From Leifsonia sp. PS1209 (GTDB taxonomy: Bacteria; Actinomycetota; Actinomycetes; Actinomycetales; Microbacteriaceae): DNA of 64,000 nucleotides. The number at the start of each line of letters is the position of its first letter. The first letter of the stretch is position 1. Shown piece after piece: positions 1-8,665 of the stretch. The position numbers were made by a program, and so were the translations under genes. The stretch spans positions 1,426,001 to 1,490,000 of the forward strand of contig NZ_CP051154.1 in the NCBI RefSeq assembly GCF_012317045.1, read 5' to 3'. The notes beneath the pieces are model-generated. The model had not been told where the DNA came from and searched no databases. It saw nothing but the letters and a program-made list of their open reading frames with translations.

Positions 1-696
1 GACGCGATCGCGGAGTACTGGCCGCAGATCATCCGGTCGTTCGTCTACGCGATCATCGCGACGGCCGCCGCTCTGGTGATCAGCTACCCGCTGGCGTACT
101 TCATCGGCGTGAAGGTGCGGAAGTATCCGCTGCTGCAGAACCTCCTGATGACGCTCGTCATCGCACCGTTCTTCATCAGCTTCCTGCTCCGCACGCTCGC
201 CTGGAAGCAGCTGCTGTCCGACGACTCCTGGTTCACCAGCTCGCTCAAGGCGCTGTCGATCCTGCCACCGGATGCGCACGTCACCGGCACGGCGTTCTCC
301 GTCATCTTCGGTCTGACGTACAACTTCATCCCGTTCATGACGCTGCCGCTGTACTCGACGCTCGAACGACTGGATGTGCGCTACCTGGAGGCGGGAGCCG
401 ACCTGTACGCGAGTGCCTGGACGACGTTCCGCAAGGTCACCATCCCGCTGTCGATGCCCGGCATCGTCTCCGGCACGCTGCTGACCTTCATCCCGGCGGC
501 CGGCGACTACATCAACGCGTCGCAGGACTTCCTCGGCGGCTCGGACACCTCGATGATCGGTAACGTCATCGAGACGAACTTCCTGGTGCTGCAGAACTAC
601 CCGACGGCCGCGGCCATGTCCGTGGTGCTGATGGCGGTCATCCTGGCGGTGGTCGGCGTCTATGTGAAGCGCAGCGGGACGGAGGATCTGCTGTGA
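1..696 (+). CDS. ABC transporter permease, PotB-type (5' partial)
   Basis: Inner-membrane permease of a polyamine-type (spermidine/putrescine) ABC importer. The reading frame is open from base 1, so the N-terminus lies outside the window; 231 residues are visible. Several hydrophobic segments are present, and the cytoplasmic EAA loop that contacts the ATPase reads EAGADLYASAWTTF and continues to IPLSMPGIVSG. The last bases overlap the next permease by 4 bp (GTGA), so the pair is translated together. The ATPase and binding protein presumably lie upstream. The substrate cannot be proved from the permease alone; putrescine or spermidine is the family default. Confidence 0.9.
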   Translation, partial: DAIAEYWPQIIRSFVYAIIATAAALVISYPLAYFIGVKVRKYPLLQNLLMTLVIAPFFISFLLRTLAWKQLLSDDSWFTSSLKALSILPPDAHVTGTAFSVIFGLTYNFIPFMTLPLYSTLERLDVRYLEAGADLYASAWTTFRKVTIPLSMPGIVSGTLLTFIPAAGDYINASQDFLGGSDTSMIGNVIETNFLVLQNYPTAAAMSVVLMAVILAVVGVYVKRSGTEDLL

Positions 697-1499
697 AGGG
701 CTTCAGATTCAAGGGCCTCGGCCTCGGCGTCTACGCGTTCCTCGCGCTGGCGTTCCTGCTCATCCCGATCGTCTACACGTTCATCTTCTCGTTCAACGAC
801 GCGCTCAAGAACAACATCGCCTGGCGCGGGTTCACCTTCCGCAACTGGACGAACGTCTGCGACGCCGCCGGCATCTGCGACGCGTTCATGGCGAGCATCA
901 TCATCGGCATCGTCGCCACCGTCATCGCGACGGTGCTCGGCACGATGATCGCCATCGCGCTGATGCGCTACCGCTTCCGGTTCCGGTCGCAGACAAGCCT
1001 GCTGCTGTTCCTGCCGATGGCGAGCCCGGAGGTCGTGCTCGGTGCCGGCCTCGCCGCGCAGTTCCTCAGCCTCAGCGTGAACAAGGGCTTCGGCACGATC
1101 ATCATCGCCCACGTGATGTTCTGCATCAGCTTCGTGGTGGTCACGGTGAAGGCGCGCGTCGCGAGCCTGGACCCCGCGCTGGAGGAGGCGGGACGCGACC
1201 TGTACGGATCCCCGATCGCCGTGTTCTGGCGCATCACCTTCCCGCTGCTGCTCCCCGGCATCCTGTCGGCGGCGCTGCTGTCGTTCTCGCTCAGCTTCGA
1301 CGACTTCATCATCACCAACTTCAACGCAGGTGCCGTGACGACGTTCCCGATGTACATCTACATCGCGGCGTCCCGCGGCATCCCCGCCCAGGCGAACGTG
1401 ATCGCCTCCGCCGTGTTCATCATCACCATTCTCGTGGTGCTGATTACCCAGCTCACGGCGGCGGCACGAGCGAAACGGCTCGCCAGGAACGTGGGCTGA
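693..1499 (+). CDS. ABC transporter permease, PotC-type
   Basis: Second permease of the polyamine-type importer, 268 residues, a usual length for PotC. It starts at a GTG overlapping the stop of the preceding permease. There are about six hydrophobic segments. The EAA loop reads EEAGRDLYGSPIAVFW followed by FPLLLPGILSA, near residues 165-195. It is the last gene of its operon; a hairpin follows at 1546-1576. Two GABA aminotransferases lie within 11 kb, which would fit putrescine-to-GABA catabolism, but they are in separate transcription units, so that link is inference. Confidence 0.92.
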   Translation: MKGFRFKGLGLGVYAFLALAFLLIPIVYTFIFSFNDALKNNIAWRGFTFRNWTNVCDAAGICDAFMASIIIGIVATVIATVLGTMIAIALMRYRFRFRSQTSLLLFLPMASPEVVLGAGLAAQFLSLSVNKGFGTIIIAHVMFCISFVVVTVKARVASLDPALEEAGRDLYGSPIAVFWRITFPLLLPGILSAALLSFSLSFDDFIITNFNAGAVTTFPMYIYIAASRGIPAQANVIASAVFIITILVVLITQLTAAARAKRLARNVG

Positions 1500-1545
1500 C
1501 CGCTTCCGGTACCCGAGCCGAAGCACCCAGACCCCCAAAGGCGAG

Positions 1546-1576
1546 ACGACCCGACAGCACCCAGCTGCCGGGTCGT
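1546..1576. terminator. Shared hairpin terminator between convergent operons
   Basis: An 8-bp perfect inverted repeat (ACGACCCG / CGGGTCGT) with a 15-nt loop lies between the stop of the PotC-type permease and the stop of the ECF T component on the other strand. There is no T-run on either side. The position between two convergent stops supports a bidirectional terminator role. Confidence 0.55.
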
Positions 1577-1584
1577 CACGTCGT

Positions 1585-2385
1585 TCAGAACAGGGCGCCC
1601 GGGCCCCGCAGAACCCCGGATGCCGCTGCCCCGGCCAGGATCGCCGCCAGCACGGCGAGCGAGACGGCGAAGAACACGGCGTCCGTCGTGTCGAGCGGCA
1701 CCGGCCGCCAGACGGTCCTCGGACTGCGGCCGAGTCCGCGCAGCTCCAGCGTGCCTGCCACCCGTTCTCCCCGGCGGATCGAGCCGACGAGCAGCGCGAA
1801 TACGGCGGCGGCCAGCAGGCGCGGTCGCGCCCTGCGTCGTCCGGAGCGGCCGACCGGGCTGCGCACGAGCTGCGCCTGCCTGATCGTCGTCCATTCCGCT
1901 CCGAGGTCTTGGAGCATCCGGTATCCGGCGAGGATCGCGTACGTGACGCGCACGCTGAGCCCGGCGTGCTGGTGCAGGCTGTTCACCAGGGCGACGCCGT
2001 CCGTCGAGACGAGGAACGCGACGGCGAGCAGGCCGGTGAGCATGGTGCGTCCGGCGAGCGCGAGCCCGACCAGCACGCCCTCGGTCGTGACCCTGAGCAT
2101 CCCGGCTTGCCAGAGCACATCGCCCGGCCGGGTGAGGACGTTCACCACGAAGACGCTGACGGCGAAGAGCAGGAACGGCGCGAGCGACCGGGCGAGCGCC
2201 GTCACCCGCATCCCGGTGCCGGCCACGACGGCGGCGAACGCCACCAGCAGGAGCACGGCGGGCGTGACGGGGTCGAGCACGAACATCACGGCGACGGACA
2301 CCACCAGCATCAGTAGGAGCTTGACGCTCGGGTTTCGTCTGGCCAGCGGCGAGTCGGCCACCTCTCGCACGAACGACGCGGTCAC
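1585..2385 (-). CDS. ykoC: ECF transporter T component (thiamine/HMP type)
   Basis: Transmembrane coupling protein of an energy-coupling-factor importer, 266 residues. Hydrophobic segments run from about residue 20 to 115 and again near the C-terminus. The conserved arginine-rich cytoplasmic region that contacts the ATPases is around residues 150-200 (YRMLQDLGAEW and the ELRGLG patch). The GTG start overlaps the TGA of the double ATPase by 4 bp, which decides the start over longer in-frame readings. It is the last gene of a four-gene operon controlled by a TPP riboswitch, so HMP or thiamine uptake is the likely job. Confidence 0.9.
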   Translation of the reverse strand: MTASFVREVADSPLARRNPSVKLLLMLVVSVAVMFVLDPVTPAVLLLVAFAAVVAGTGMRVTALARSLAPFLLFAVSVFVVNVLTRPGDVLWQAGMLRVTTEGVLVGLALAGRTMLTGLLAVAFLVSTDGVALVNSLHQHAGLSVRVTYAILAGYRMLQDLGAEWTTIRQAQLVRSPVGRSGRRRARPRLLAAAVFALLVGSIRRGERVAGTLELRGLGRSPRTVWRPVPLDTTDAVFFAVSLAVLAAILAGAAASGVLRGPGALF

Positions 2386-4022
2386 GACGGCACCCGCGCC
2401 CGGTCGACGGCGGTGACCGCCGCGCGCAGCTGGGCGGCGGTGTCGCAGCGGGCGGCGAACCAGCGCAGCAGCCGGGAGGGATGCACGCCCGCCGCGTCGA
2501 CCAGGTCCGGCCGGGCGAGGAGCCCGGGGAGGTCGCCGTCGTATGCGATGCCGCCGTCCGCCACGACCACGACGCGGTCGGCCAGAGCGGCGACGAGCCG
2601 GAGGTCGTGGCTGGCGAACACGACAGCGCGCCCGGCGTCCGCCGTGCGGCGCAGCACCTCGGCGACGGCGACGGTGTCCCTCCTGTCGAGACCGAAGGTC
2701 GGCTCGTCCGCCAGCAGCACGCCGCGGGCATGGGCGAGCATCGCCGCGAGGCTCAGGCGGCGCTTCTCCCCGCCGGACAGCTGGTGCGGGTGCCGCTGGG
2801 CGAGTGCGGTGAGGCGGTGCTCGGTGAGGATGCCCTGCACGTCCAGGCGTCGGATGCTCCGCGCAGCCAGGCCGTAGACCAGTTCGCGCTCGACCGTGCC
2901 GGCGACGAACTGGTGCTCTGGATTCTGGAAGACGAGCGCGGGACGGTCGCCCTCCACCCGTCCGGCGAGCGGCCGGAGCAGCCCGGCGAGCGTGCGCAGC
3001 ACCGTCGACTTGCCCGCACCGTTGGCGCCCAGCACCGCGACCGTCTCCCCGGCGTGCACGGCGAGGTCGATGCGGGAGACCGCCGGGGCGCCGCGGCGGC
3101 CCGCCGTGACACCCACCGCCGTGAGCACCGCGTCGCCGAGCGGGCGCCCGGCCGTCTCCGCTTCCGCCTCTGCCCGCTCCGGGATGCACGAGGAGAGGAA
3201 GTCGTCGAACGTCCCGTCCTCCACGCGGCCCTCCCTGCCCGTGATGGCCTGCAGCTCGGTGTCGAGCGGCAGCCAGCAGCCGAGCGAATGCAGCCGCGCT
3301 GCGTTGGCGGAGAGGACGGCGTCGGTCGGTCCGTCCATCAGTACCGTCCCGTCGTCGCCGACCGCGACGGCCCGCTCCGGCAGCCCGGCCGTCCCCGCGT
3401 CGCCCGCGAACTCGTCCAGCCGGTGCTCGACCAGCACGACGGCCGGGCTTGTCTCGCGCACCGCGTCGTCGATCGCCTGCCGGACGGCGCGCACGCCGCG
3501 CGCATCCAGCATCGAGGTCGGCTCGTCGAGCAGCAGCACGGGCGGTTCGCCGACCACGGCGGCGGCCAGCGCCACCCGCTGCAGCTCGCCGCCGGACAGC
3601 TCCGCCGTCGAGCGCCCCTCGAGCGCCGCGGCCCCCGCCAGCCGGAGGGCGGAGCGCACCCTGCCGTCGATCTCGGAGGGAGGCACCGCCGCGTTCTCCA
3701 GGACCAGGGAGAGTTCGGCATCCACCTGGGGGAGGCACACGCCCGCAGCGGGATCCTGACCGACCATCCCGATGACGGGGGAGCGCTCCACCACGGTGCT
3801 CGCCTCCGTGACGCCGTCGCCGATCCGCACGGACCCGTCGAGCACGGCGTGGACGCTGTGCGGGATGCTCCCCGCCAGCACCTGCAGCAGCGTCGACTTG
3901 CCGGAGCCGGACGGCCCGAACACCAGCACGCGCTCACCGGCGGCGACCCGGAGGTCCACGCCGTTCAGCACGGGATGCTCCTGCCGCCGGTAGCGGACGG
4001 CGACGGCGTCGAGCGCGATCAC
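2382..4022 (-). CDS. ykoD: ECF transporter ATPase with two fused ABC domains
   Basis: ATPase of the ECF importer, 546 residues. It contains two complete ABC domains in one chain, instead of separate EcfA1 and EcfA2. Domain 1 has Walker A GPSGSGKST (about residue 37), signature LSGGE and Walker B LLLDEP. Domain 2 has Walker A GANGAGKST (about 333), signature LSGGEKRR and Walker B LLADEP. Fused ATPases are typical of the YkoD branch linked to thiamine precursors. It overlaps both neighbours by 4 bp. Confidence 0.93.
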   Translation of the reverse strand: MIALDAVAVRYRRQEHPVLNGVDLRVAAGERVLVFGPSGSGKSTLLQVLAGSIPHSVHAVLDGSVRIGDGVTEASTVVERSPVIGMVGQDPAAGVCLPQVDAELSLVLENAAVPPSEIDGRVRSALRLAGAAALEGRSTAELSGGELQRVALAAAVVGEPPVLLLDEPTSMLDARGVRAVRQAIDDAVRETSPAVVLVEHRLDEFAGDAGTAGLPERAVAVGDDGTVLMDGPTDAVLSANAARLHSLGCWLPLDTELQAITGREGRVEDGTFDDFLSSCIPERAEAEAETAGRPLGDAVLTAVGVTAGRRGAPAVSRIDLAVHAGETVAVLGANGAGKSTVLRTLAGLLRPLAGRVEGDRPALVFQNPEHQFVAGTVERELVYGLAARSIRRLDVQGILTEHRLTALAQRHPHQLSGGEKRRLSLAAMLAHARGVLLADEPTFGLDRRDTVAVAEVLRRTADAGRAVVFASHDLRLVAALADRVVVVADGGIAYDGDLPGLLARPDLVDAAGVHPSRLLRWFAARCDTAAQLRAAVTAVDRARVPS

Positions 4023-4612
4023 CTGGCCGCCGCCGCGTCCCGTCCGATGGCGAAGTTGTCGACGGCGCCGGTGCGCTCCACCGCCCGCACCAGCACCTTC
4101 GCGAGCAGCCCGCCGATGATGGCGCCGGACAGCACCTGGATGATCAGCCTGGTCCAGAACAGGTCGGTGCCGTACCAGCCCGCCCGGAACGCCGAGTAGA
4201 AGAACACCGCACCGGCCCCGAGCGCGCCGGACAGCGTGTACCGCAGCCAGCCGAACCGCCGGTAGCGCCCGGCCGCGAACGGCAGCTCGCTGCCAGCACC
4301 CTGGATCGCGGCCGCGATCAGCAGCGTCGGCCCGACGGCCGAGCCGAGGAACACCACCTCGATCACGGAGGCGATCACCTCCGCCAGCACGCCGGCGAAC
4401 GGCCGCCGCACGATCGCGATGGCGAGCGGCGCCACCAGCAGCCAGCCGCCGAGCAGCACGTGCTGCACCAGGTCGCCGAACGGTCCGGCCAGCGCGGACA
4501 GGGCGATCCAGCCCTGCACCAGCGCCCAGTAGAGAAAGCCGAAGACGACCCCGAGCACGACGACCAGCATCAGATCGCGCAGCGACCAGCCTCGCCGGAC
4601 ACCGGCGCTCAT
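4019..4612 (-). CDS. ykoE: ECF transporter S component, YkoE family
   Basis: Substrate-binding membrane subunit, 197 residues, all-helical and hydrophobic with about five or six membrane spans. The N-terminal stretch with SLRDLMLVVVLGVVFG resembles the YkoE (ABC_cobalt) family, which imports thiamine or hydroxymethylpyrimidine. It overlaps ykoF and ykoD by 4 bp each. The upstream TPP riboswitch supports the substrate assignment independently of the protein family. Confidence 0.88.
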   Translation of the reverse strand: MSAGVRRGWSLRDLMLVVVLGVVFGFLYWALVQGWIALSALAGPFGDLVQHVLLGGWLLVAPLAIAIVRRPFAGVLAEVIASVIEVVFLGSAVGPTLLIAAAIQGAGSELPFAAGRYRRFGWLRYTLSGALGAGAVFFYSAFRAGWYGTDLFWTRLIIQVLSGAIIGGLLAKVLVRAVERTGAVDNFAIGRDAAAAR

Positions 4613-5235
4613 CGGGTCACGCTCGGGCTGTTGACGGAGATGGTGGCGTGCGTCGTCACGTGCGCGACGGCGCGGCCGACCGCCGCCCAGGTGCTGGCGA
4701 TGGTGCCGACGATGTCTGCGAGGTCGCCGGAGAGCCTGGTGACGTAGTGGTCGCTGCCGACGTACGTGCCCTTCGCTTTCGCGTCGTCGATGGCCGCGTA
4801 GATGTCGCGCATGTGGTCGGCGGTGCGCTCAGGGGTGCCGTGGTCGTCGAGCGGGTAGAGCGCCCACTGGGCCAGCGCATCCACGCCGGTCTGCGGCACG
4901 TCCAGCGGGGCGTCCGAGAACACTGGGGGATGCTCCGGACGCTCGCAGGTGACCTCGCCCGGGCAGCCGCGGGAGAGCATCACGGTGGCGACGACATGGT
5001 GGCCGCCGGCGGAGGCGGCGGAGATCAGGGCGCTGAAGTAGCGCGCGATGTCCTGCTCGTGGCCGGTGACCCAGGTGCTGATCGGGTCGGTCTCGACCGT
5101 CAGCCCGGTGCTTGGCGTTGCGTCGAGAGCGCCGAGGATGACCTCGACGTAGTCGTCGCTCATCACCGAGAGGGTGATCCTGCCGCCGACGCCGAACGCG
5201 CGCGGCTCGATGGGTGGGGTGGGTGTTGCGTGCAC
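4609..5235 (-). CDS. ykoF: YkoF-type thiamine/HMP-binding protein
   Basis: Soluble ligand-binding protein of 208 residues, no signal peptide. It reads as two similar halves (each with a GGRITLSVMSDDYVE-like beginning), as in YkoF, where two ACT-like repeats bind thiamine. The GTG start at 5235 has AGGAAGGG upstream. First gene of the operon, 70 nt after the riboswitch. In B. subtilis ykoF is likewise grouped with ykoE-D-C. The in vivo role of the family (binding or delivery of HMP/thiamine) is not settled. Confidence 0.85.
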   Translation of the reverse strand: MHATPTPPIEPRAFGVGGRITLSVMSDDYVEVILGALDATPSTGLTVETDPISTWVTGHEQDIARYFSALISAASAGGHHVVATVMLSRGCPGEVTCERPEHPPVFSDAPLDVPQTGVDALAQWALYPLDDHGTPERTADHMRDIYAAIDDAKAKGTYVGSDHYVTRLSGDLADIVGTIASTWAAVGRAVAHVTTHATISVNSPSVTR

Positions 5236-5304
5236 TGTCGTGCCCTTCCTGTCGGAGGTGGGGCACGGGAAACACCGTCGCGGACGCGACGATATGCGAG
5301 AATT

Positions 5305-5397
5305 CAGCCTCCCTGCGCTGGCATGATCCAGATCAGGTTCGACGGTCGAAGCGTTCGACGCTTCCTCTCAGCCCGGTTCACCGGACTCCCGTGTTCG
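5305..5397 (-). promoter_or_regulatory. TPP riboswitch (THI element)
   Basis: Read on the minus strand, the region has all conserved TPP-aptamer blocks in order: ACGGGAG (5392-5386), GGGCTGAGAGG, ACCGTCGAACCTGATC, the TGGATCATGCCAGCG segment and the closing AGGGAGG (5314-5308). It lies about 70 nt upstream of the ykoF start. High TPP should shut off the ykoFEDC transporter. With only about 70 nt after the aptamer and no T-run, control of ribosome access is as likely as transcription termination. Confidence 0.95.
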
Positions 5398-5448
5398 GGA
5401 CCACCTTAGCGCGGTCCCGGACACGGGGCGTACGTCACGGGGCGTGCG

Positions 5449-6444
5449 TCACACGTACGACGCGCGGATCTCCCCGACCTGCTCGCCGCGGCCGTACACC
5501 GCGAGGTCGAGTCTCGGAGCGATGGCGTCGACCGCCTGGCGCTCGATCGCCCCGGCATCCGCCAGCAGCGACAGGGCGACGATGCTCGCCGCGCGCAGGC
5601 TGCCGTCGAGGATCTTGAGCGCGACGGTGGTGCCGTCGGGGGCGGCCATCACCATCACGCCCTCTGCGCCGAGCTTGGCGAAGACGCCGAGCTCGTCGAT
5701 CACCAGGGTGTTGGCGCGTCCGGGGCCGTCGATCGCCCAGCCGTTCGCCAGCACCGCGTTCTTGAGCGTCGCCGCGTTGCGGTAGAGCGCGAACGGGGAG
5801 CCCTCCGATGCGGTGGCGATGCGCTGGATGCCGCGGGCGAGGGTGCTGAGGGCCATCGCGAACACCGGGGCTCCGCAGCCGTCGATGCCGGTCGCGACGA
5901 CCTTGTCCCCTGTCAGCCGCTCGACCACATCCCGCACCTGCTGCTGCATGGGGTGCTGCGGGTCGAGGTAGCTCTCGGTGGGCCAGCCGTTGACCATGCA
6001 GGCCAGCAGCATGGCGGCGTGCTTGCCCGAGCAGTTCATGAACAGCGGCTGCTTGTGGTCGCCTGCCCGGATCGCGTCGTCGCGTGCCGCAGTGTCGAGC
6101 GGCCAGTCGTTCGGGCACTGCAGGGCGTCCTCGGTGAGCTGCGCCTGCGCGAGCAGGCCGCGCACGACGGACAGGTGGGCGGGCGTCCCTCCGTGGCTGG
6201 CCGTGGCGAGCACGGCCGCGGCGCCCTCCAGCGGGACCCCGGCGCCCATGACCGCGATGGCCTGGAACGGCTTCATGCTCGACCGGGGGAAGACGGGTGC
6301 GCTCGGTGCGCCGAGCGACCGGACGACGCTGCCGTCCGGTCCGAGCACGATGGCGGAGCCGACGTGCCGGGACTCGATGAAACCGCTGCGCTCGACGACC
6401 GCCAGCTCGACGGCCTCCTCGCCGGTGAAGACGGCGGGGCTCAC
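5449..6444 (-). CDS. L-asparaginase II family protein
   Basis: Predicted asparaginase (asparagine to aspartate plus ammonia) of the Rhizobium-type, thermolabile family, 331 residues. Conserved blocks are SHGGTPAHL (about residue 83) and NCSGKHAAML (about 137), then DGCGAP (about 189). No signal peptide, so cytoplasmic. The GTG start overlaps the upstream gabT stop by 4 bp, so the two genes form an operon that feeds amino groups into glutamate and aspartate. Confidence in family is high, in exact substrate moderate. Confidence 0.88.
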   Translation of the reverse strand: MSPAVFTGEEAVELAVVERSGFIESRHVGSAIVLGPDGSVVRSLGAPSAPVFPRSSMKPFQAIAVMGAGVPLEGAAAVLATASHGGTPAHLSVVRGLLAQAQLTEDALQCPNDWPLDTAARDDAIRAGDHKQPLFMNCSGKHAAMLLACMVNGWPTESYLDPQHPMQQQVRDVVERLTGDKVVATGIDGCGAPVFAMALSTLARGIQRIATASEGSPFALYRNAATLKNAVLANGWAIDGPGRANTLVIDELGVFAKLGAEGVMVMAAPDGTTVALKILDGSLRAASIVALSLLADAGAIERQAVDAIAPRLDLAVYGRGEQVGEIRASYV

Positions 6445-7802
6445 AGGGCGGAGAAGGCGTCGTCGAGCACCTGGACGGCGTCGGCGATCAGTGCGTCGGA
6501 GACGGCCAGGCTGGGCAGGAAGCGCAGGACGTTCCCGTACGTTCCTGCCGACAGGACGAGCAGCCCATGCTGGGCCGCGTACGCCACGATGGCGGTGACG
6601 GCCTCAGGGTTCGGCTCCTTGCTGGTGGAGGCCGTGCCCGGCTGCACCAGCTCGATCGCCAGCATCGCGCCGATGCCGCGCACGTCGCCGATGATGTCGT
6701 ACTTCTCCTGCAGGGCGAGCAGCGCCGGCTTGAGGGTGTTCTCGATGCGCTTGCCCTCGGCGAGCAGGTGGTTCTTCTCGATCGACTCGAACACCGCGAC
6801 GGCGGCCGCGGCGGCGACCGGGTTGCCGCCGAAGGTGCCGCCGAGCCCGCCGGGCTGCGCGGAGTCCATGATCTCGGCGCGGCCGGTGACCGCCGCGAGG
6901 GGGAGACCGCCGGCGATGCCCTTGGCGCTCAGCACCAGGTCGGGCACGAGACCGAAGTGCTCGCTGGCGTAGTACGCACCCGTGCGCGCCATGCCGCTCT
7001 GGATCTCGTCGGCGATGAACACGACGCCGTTGGCCGTGCACCACTCCTGCAGGGCGGGCAGGTAGCCGTCCGCGGGCACCATGAAGCCACCCTCGCCCTG
7101 GATGGGCTCGACGACGAGGCAGGCGAGGTCGGATGCGCCGACGACCTTCTCGAGGTATGCGATGGTGCGCGCTGCCGCCTCCGCACCGCTGAGACCGTCG
7201 TGATACGGGTACGAGCTGGGGGCGTGGTAGACGTCGCCGGCGAACGGGCCGAAGCCGGTCGCATACGGCATCGCCTTGAAGTTCATCGCCATCGTGAGGT
7301 TGGTGCGCCCGTGGTACGCGTGGTCGAGCACAGCGACGGCACGGCGGCCGGTGTGCTTGCGGGCGATCTTGACACCGTTCTCCACGGCCTCGGCGCCCGA
7401 GTTGACGAGCACCGTCTTCTTGGCGTGGTCGCCCGGCGTGTGCGCGGCGAGCAGCTCGGCGACGCGCACGTACTCCTCGTACGGCGTGATGGTGAAGAGC
7501 GTGTGGATGACGTCCTGCAGCTGAGCGGCAGCAGCATCCACGACGGCCGTCTCGGTGTGGCCGACCGTCGTCACGCCGATGCCGGCGCCGAAGTCGACGA
7601 ACTGGTTGCCGTCGACGTCGACCAGGATGGCGCCGTTCGCCTTGGCGATGTAGACGGGAAGGGTGGACGAGACGCCGGTGGGAACCACTGCCAGGCGTCG
7701 CTGGTGCAGCTCCTGGGACTTCGGGCCGGGTACGGCCGTGACGATTCGGCGTTCTTGCGCAACGCTGTAAACGGGCGCGCTGGTGCTCAGAGTGTCGGTC
7801 AT
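6441..7802 (-). CDS. gabT: 4-aminobutyrate aminotransferase (copy 1)
   Basis: PLP-dependent class III aminotransferase, 453 residues, converting GABA and 2-oxoglutarate to succinate semialdehyde and glutamate. Visible motifs: VNSGAEAVENGVKIAR near 130 (phosphate binding), DEIQSGMARTG near 265, and the Schiff-base lysine in SAKGIAGGLPL near 298. A TAAACT box lies 9 nt before the ATG, giving a very short leader. Translationally coupled to the asparaginase gene. A second gabT is at 10842-12179. Confidence 0.93.
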   Translation of the reverse strand: MTDTLSTSAPVYSVAQERRIVTAVPGPKSQELHQRRLAVVPTGVSSTLPVYIAKANGAILVDVDGNQFVDFGAGIGVTTVGHTETAVVDAAAAQLQDVIHTLFTITPYEEYVRVAELLAAHTPGDHAKKTVLVNSGAEAVENGVKIARKHTGRRAVAVLDHAYHGRTNLTMAMNFKAMPYATGFGPFAGDVYHAPSSYPYHDGLSGAEAAARTIAYLEKVVGASDLACLVVEPIQGEGGFMVPADGYLPALQEWCTANGVVFIADEIQSGMARTGAYYASEHFGLVPDLVLSAKGIAGGLPLAAVTGRAEIMDSAQPGGLGGTFGGNPVAAAAAVAVFESIEKNHLLAEGKRIENTLKPALLALQEKYDIIGDVRGIGAMLAIELVQPGTASTSKEPNPEAVTAIVAYAAQHGLLVLSAGTYGNVLRFLPSLAVSDALIADAVQVLDDAFSAL

Positions 7803-7839
7803 GATGAGACGAGTTTAGCTCCGGTGGCAGAATCGGACC

Positions 7840-8313
7840 ATGAGGCTCGAGCACAGCTACGCGATCGACATCGAATGGACCGGCAACCGCGGAACCGGGA
7901 CGAGCGGCTACAAGGACTACGGGCGGGAGCACGTCGTCACGGCCGAGGGGAAGCACCCCATCGAGGGCTCGGCCGACCGCACGTTCTTCGGCGACCGCGA
8001 CCGCTGGAACCCCGAGGAACTGCTGCTCGCGGCGCTCAGCCAGTGCCACATGCTCAGCTATCTTGCCGAGGCGGCACTGGCCGGGGTCGTCGTGGTGGGA
8101 TACACGGATGCAGCGACCGGAGTGATGGAGCAGACCGGCAACGGGGGAGGCCACTTCACCAGCGCCACCCTGCGCCCCCGCGTCACGATCGCCGACCCTG
8201 CTCAGGCCGAGCTGGCCGCCTCCCTGCACGCCCCTGCCGCGGCCAAGTGCTTCATCGCGGCGTCGGTGAACTTCCCCGTCGCCCACGCCCCCGAACTCCT
8301 CACCCTCGCCTGA
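7840..8313 (+). CDS. OsmC family protein
   Basis: Small alpha/beta protein of 157 residues of the OsmC/Ohr superfamily, which reduces organic peroxides through a cysteine pair. One candidate redox cysteine is in SQCHML (about residue 67) and the second in AAKCFI (about 137), the expected spacing for OsmC-type enzymes. The TAA of EQTGNGGGHF is the family-like central loop region. A CAGAAT box 6 nt before the ATG suggests a leaderless mRNA. Divergent from gabT copy 1; followed by repeat copy 1. Confidence 0.85.
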   Translation: MRLEHSYAIDIEWTGNRGTGTSGYKDYGREHVVTAEGKHPIEGSADRTFFGDRDRWNPEELLLAALSQCHMLSYLAEAALAGVVVVGYTDAATGVMEQTGNGGGHFTSATLRPRVTIADPAQAELAASLHAPAAAKCFIAASVNFPVAHAPELLTLA

Positions 8314-8314
8314 A

Positions 8315-8378
8315 AATCGAGTCCGAAGTTATTCACGCGACGCGCCGGTTGCGGGCGTGAACAACGTCGGACTCGATT
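8315..8378. repeat. Convergent-gene palindromic repeat, copy 1 (reverse orientation)
   Basis: A 64-bp element with 23-bp arms (AATCGAGTCCGAAG... / ...GGACTCGATT) containing two mismatches, and an 18-nt loop. Read on the minus strand, its loop has CCGGCGCGTCGCG, almost the same as the other copies, so it is inverted relative to copies 2-4. It fills the space between the stop of the OsmC gene and the stop of the small gene at 8380. Confidence 0.85.
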
Positions 8379-8379
8379 G

Positions 8380-8598
8380 CTATGCGTGGCGGGTGCGGAC
8401 GGAGGCCGGGCTCGGGGTGGGGGCGGACGCGCGCTCCTCCTCTGCCCAGCGGTGGATGGCGGCCGCCCAGCGGCCGTCGCGGGTGAGCGGTGGAGGCTGC
8501 TCGGTGCCGGAGTCGCGGCGGGTGCGGAGCAGTGCCTGTTCTCGTTCGCGCTCGCCGAGTTCGGCGATCGACGTCAGCCACAGTGTGAGCGGATGCAT
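8380..8598 (-). CDS. Small hypothetical protein
   Basis: 72-residue soluble protein with no family I recognise. The start at the ATG giving MHPLTLWLTS is preferred over a GTG nine bases upstream, because AGGTGG lies 7 nt before it. The middle is charged and helical (ELGEREREQALL), followed by an Arg/Pro/Ser-rich tail. Its stop abuts repeat copy 1. It is divergent from the CGNR regulator, with a dyad-rich region between them, so the two may be co-regulated. Confidence 0.6.
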   Translation of the reverse strand: MHPLTLWLTSIAELGEREREQALLRTRRDSGTEQPPPLTRDGRWAAAIHRWAEEERASAPTPSPASVRTRHA

Positions 8599-8600
8599 GA

Positions 8601-8665
8601 TAACCACCTAACTTGTTTTGGTGGTTAGAGCATACAGTAACCGGTTATCGAGTTACAATGGTTAC
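8601..8665. promoter_or_regulatory. Divergent promoter with dyad operators upstream of the CGNR regulator
   Basis: Visible elements are an 8-bp inverted repeat TAACCACC (8601-8608) / GGTGGTTA (8620-8627), a 10-bp palindrome TAACCGGTTA (8638-8647), and a direct repeat GTTAC at 8652 and 8661. A TACAAT box (8654-8659) ends 6 nt before the ATG at 8666, implying transcription starts on the start codon. The TAACC/GGTTA core recurs, so autoregulation by the CGNR protein is likely but inferred. Confidence 0.6.

Noticed and set aside
660..1538. Long minus-strand frame rich in Arg/Asp/Glu/His over potC
   Set aside because: Typical antisense shadow in high-GC DNA; the plus-strand permease has clear motifs.
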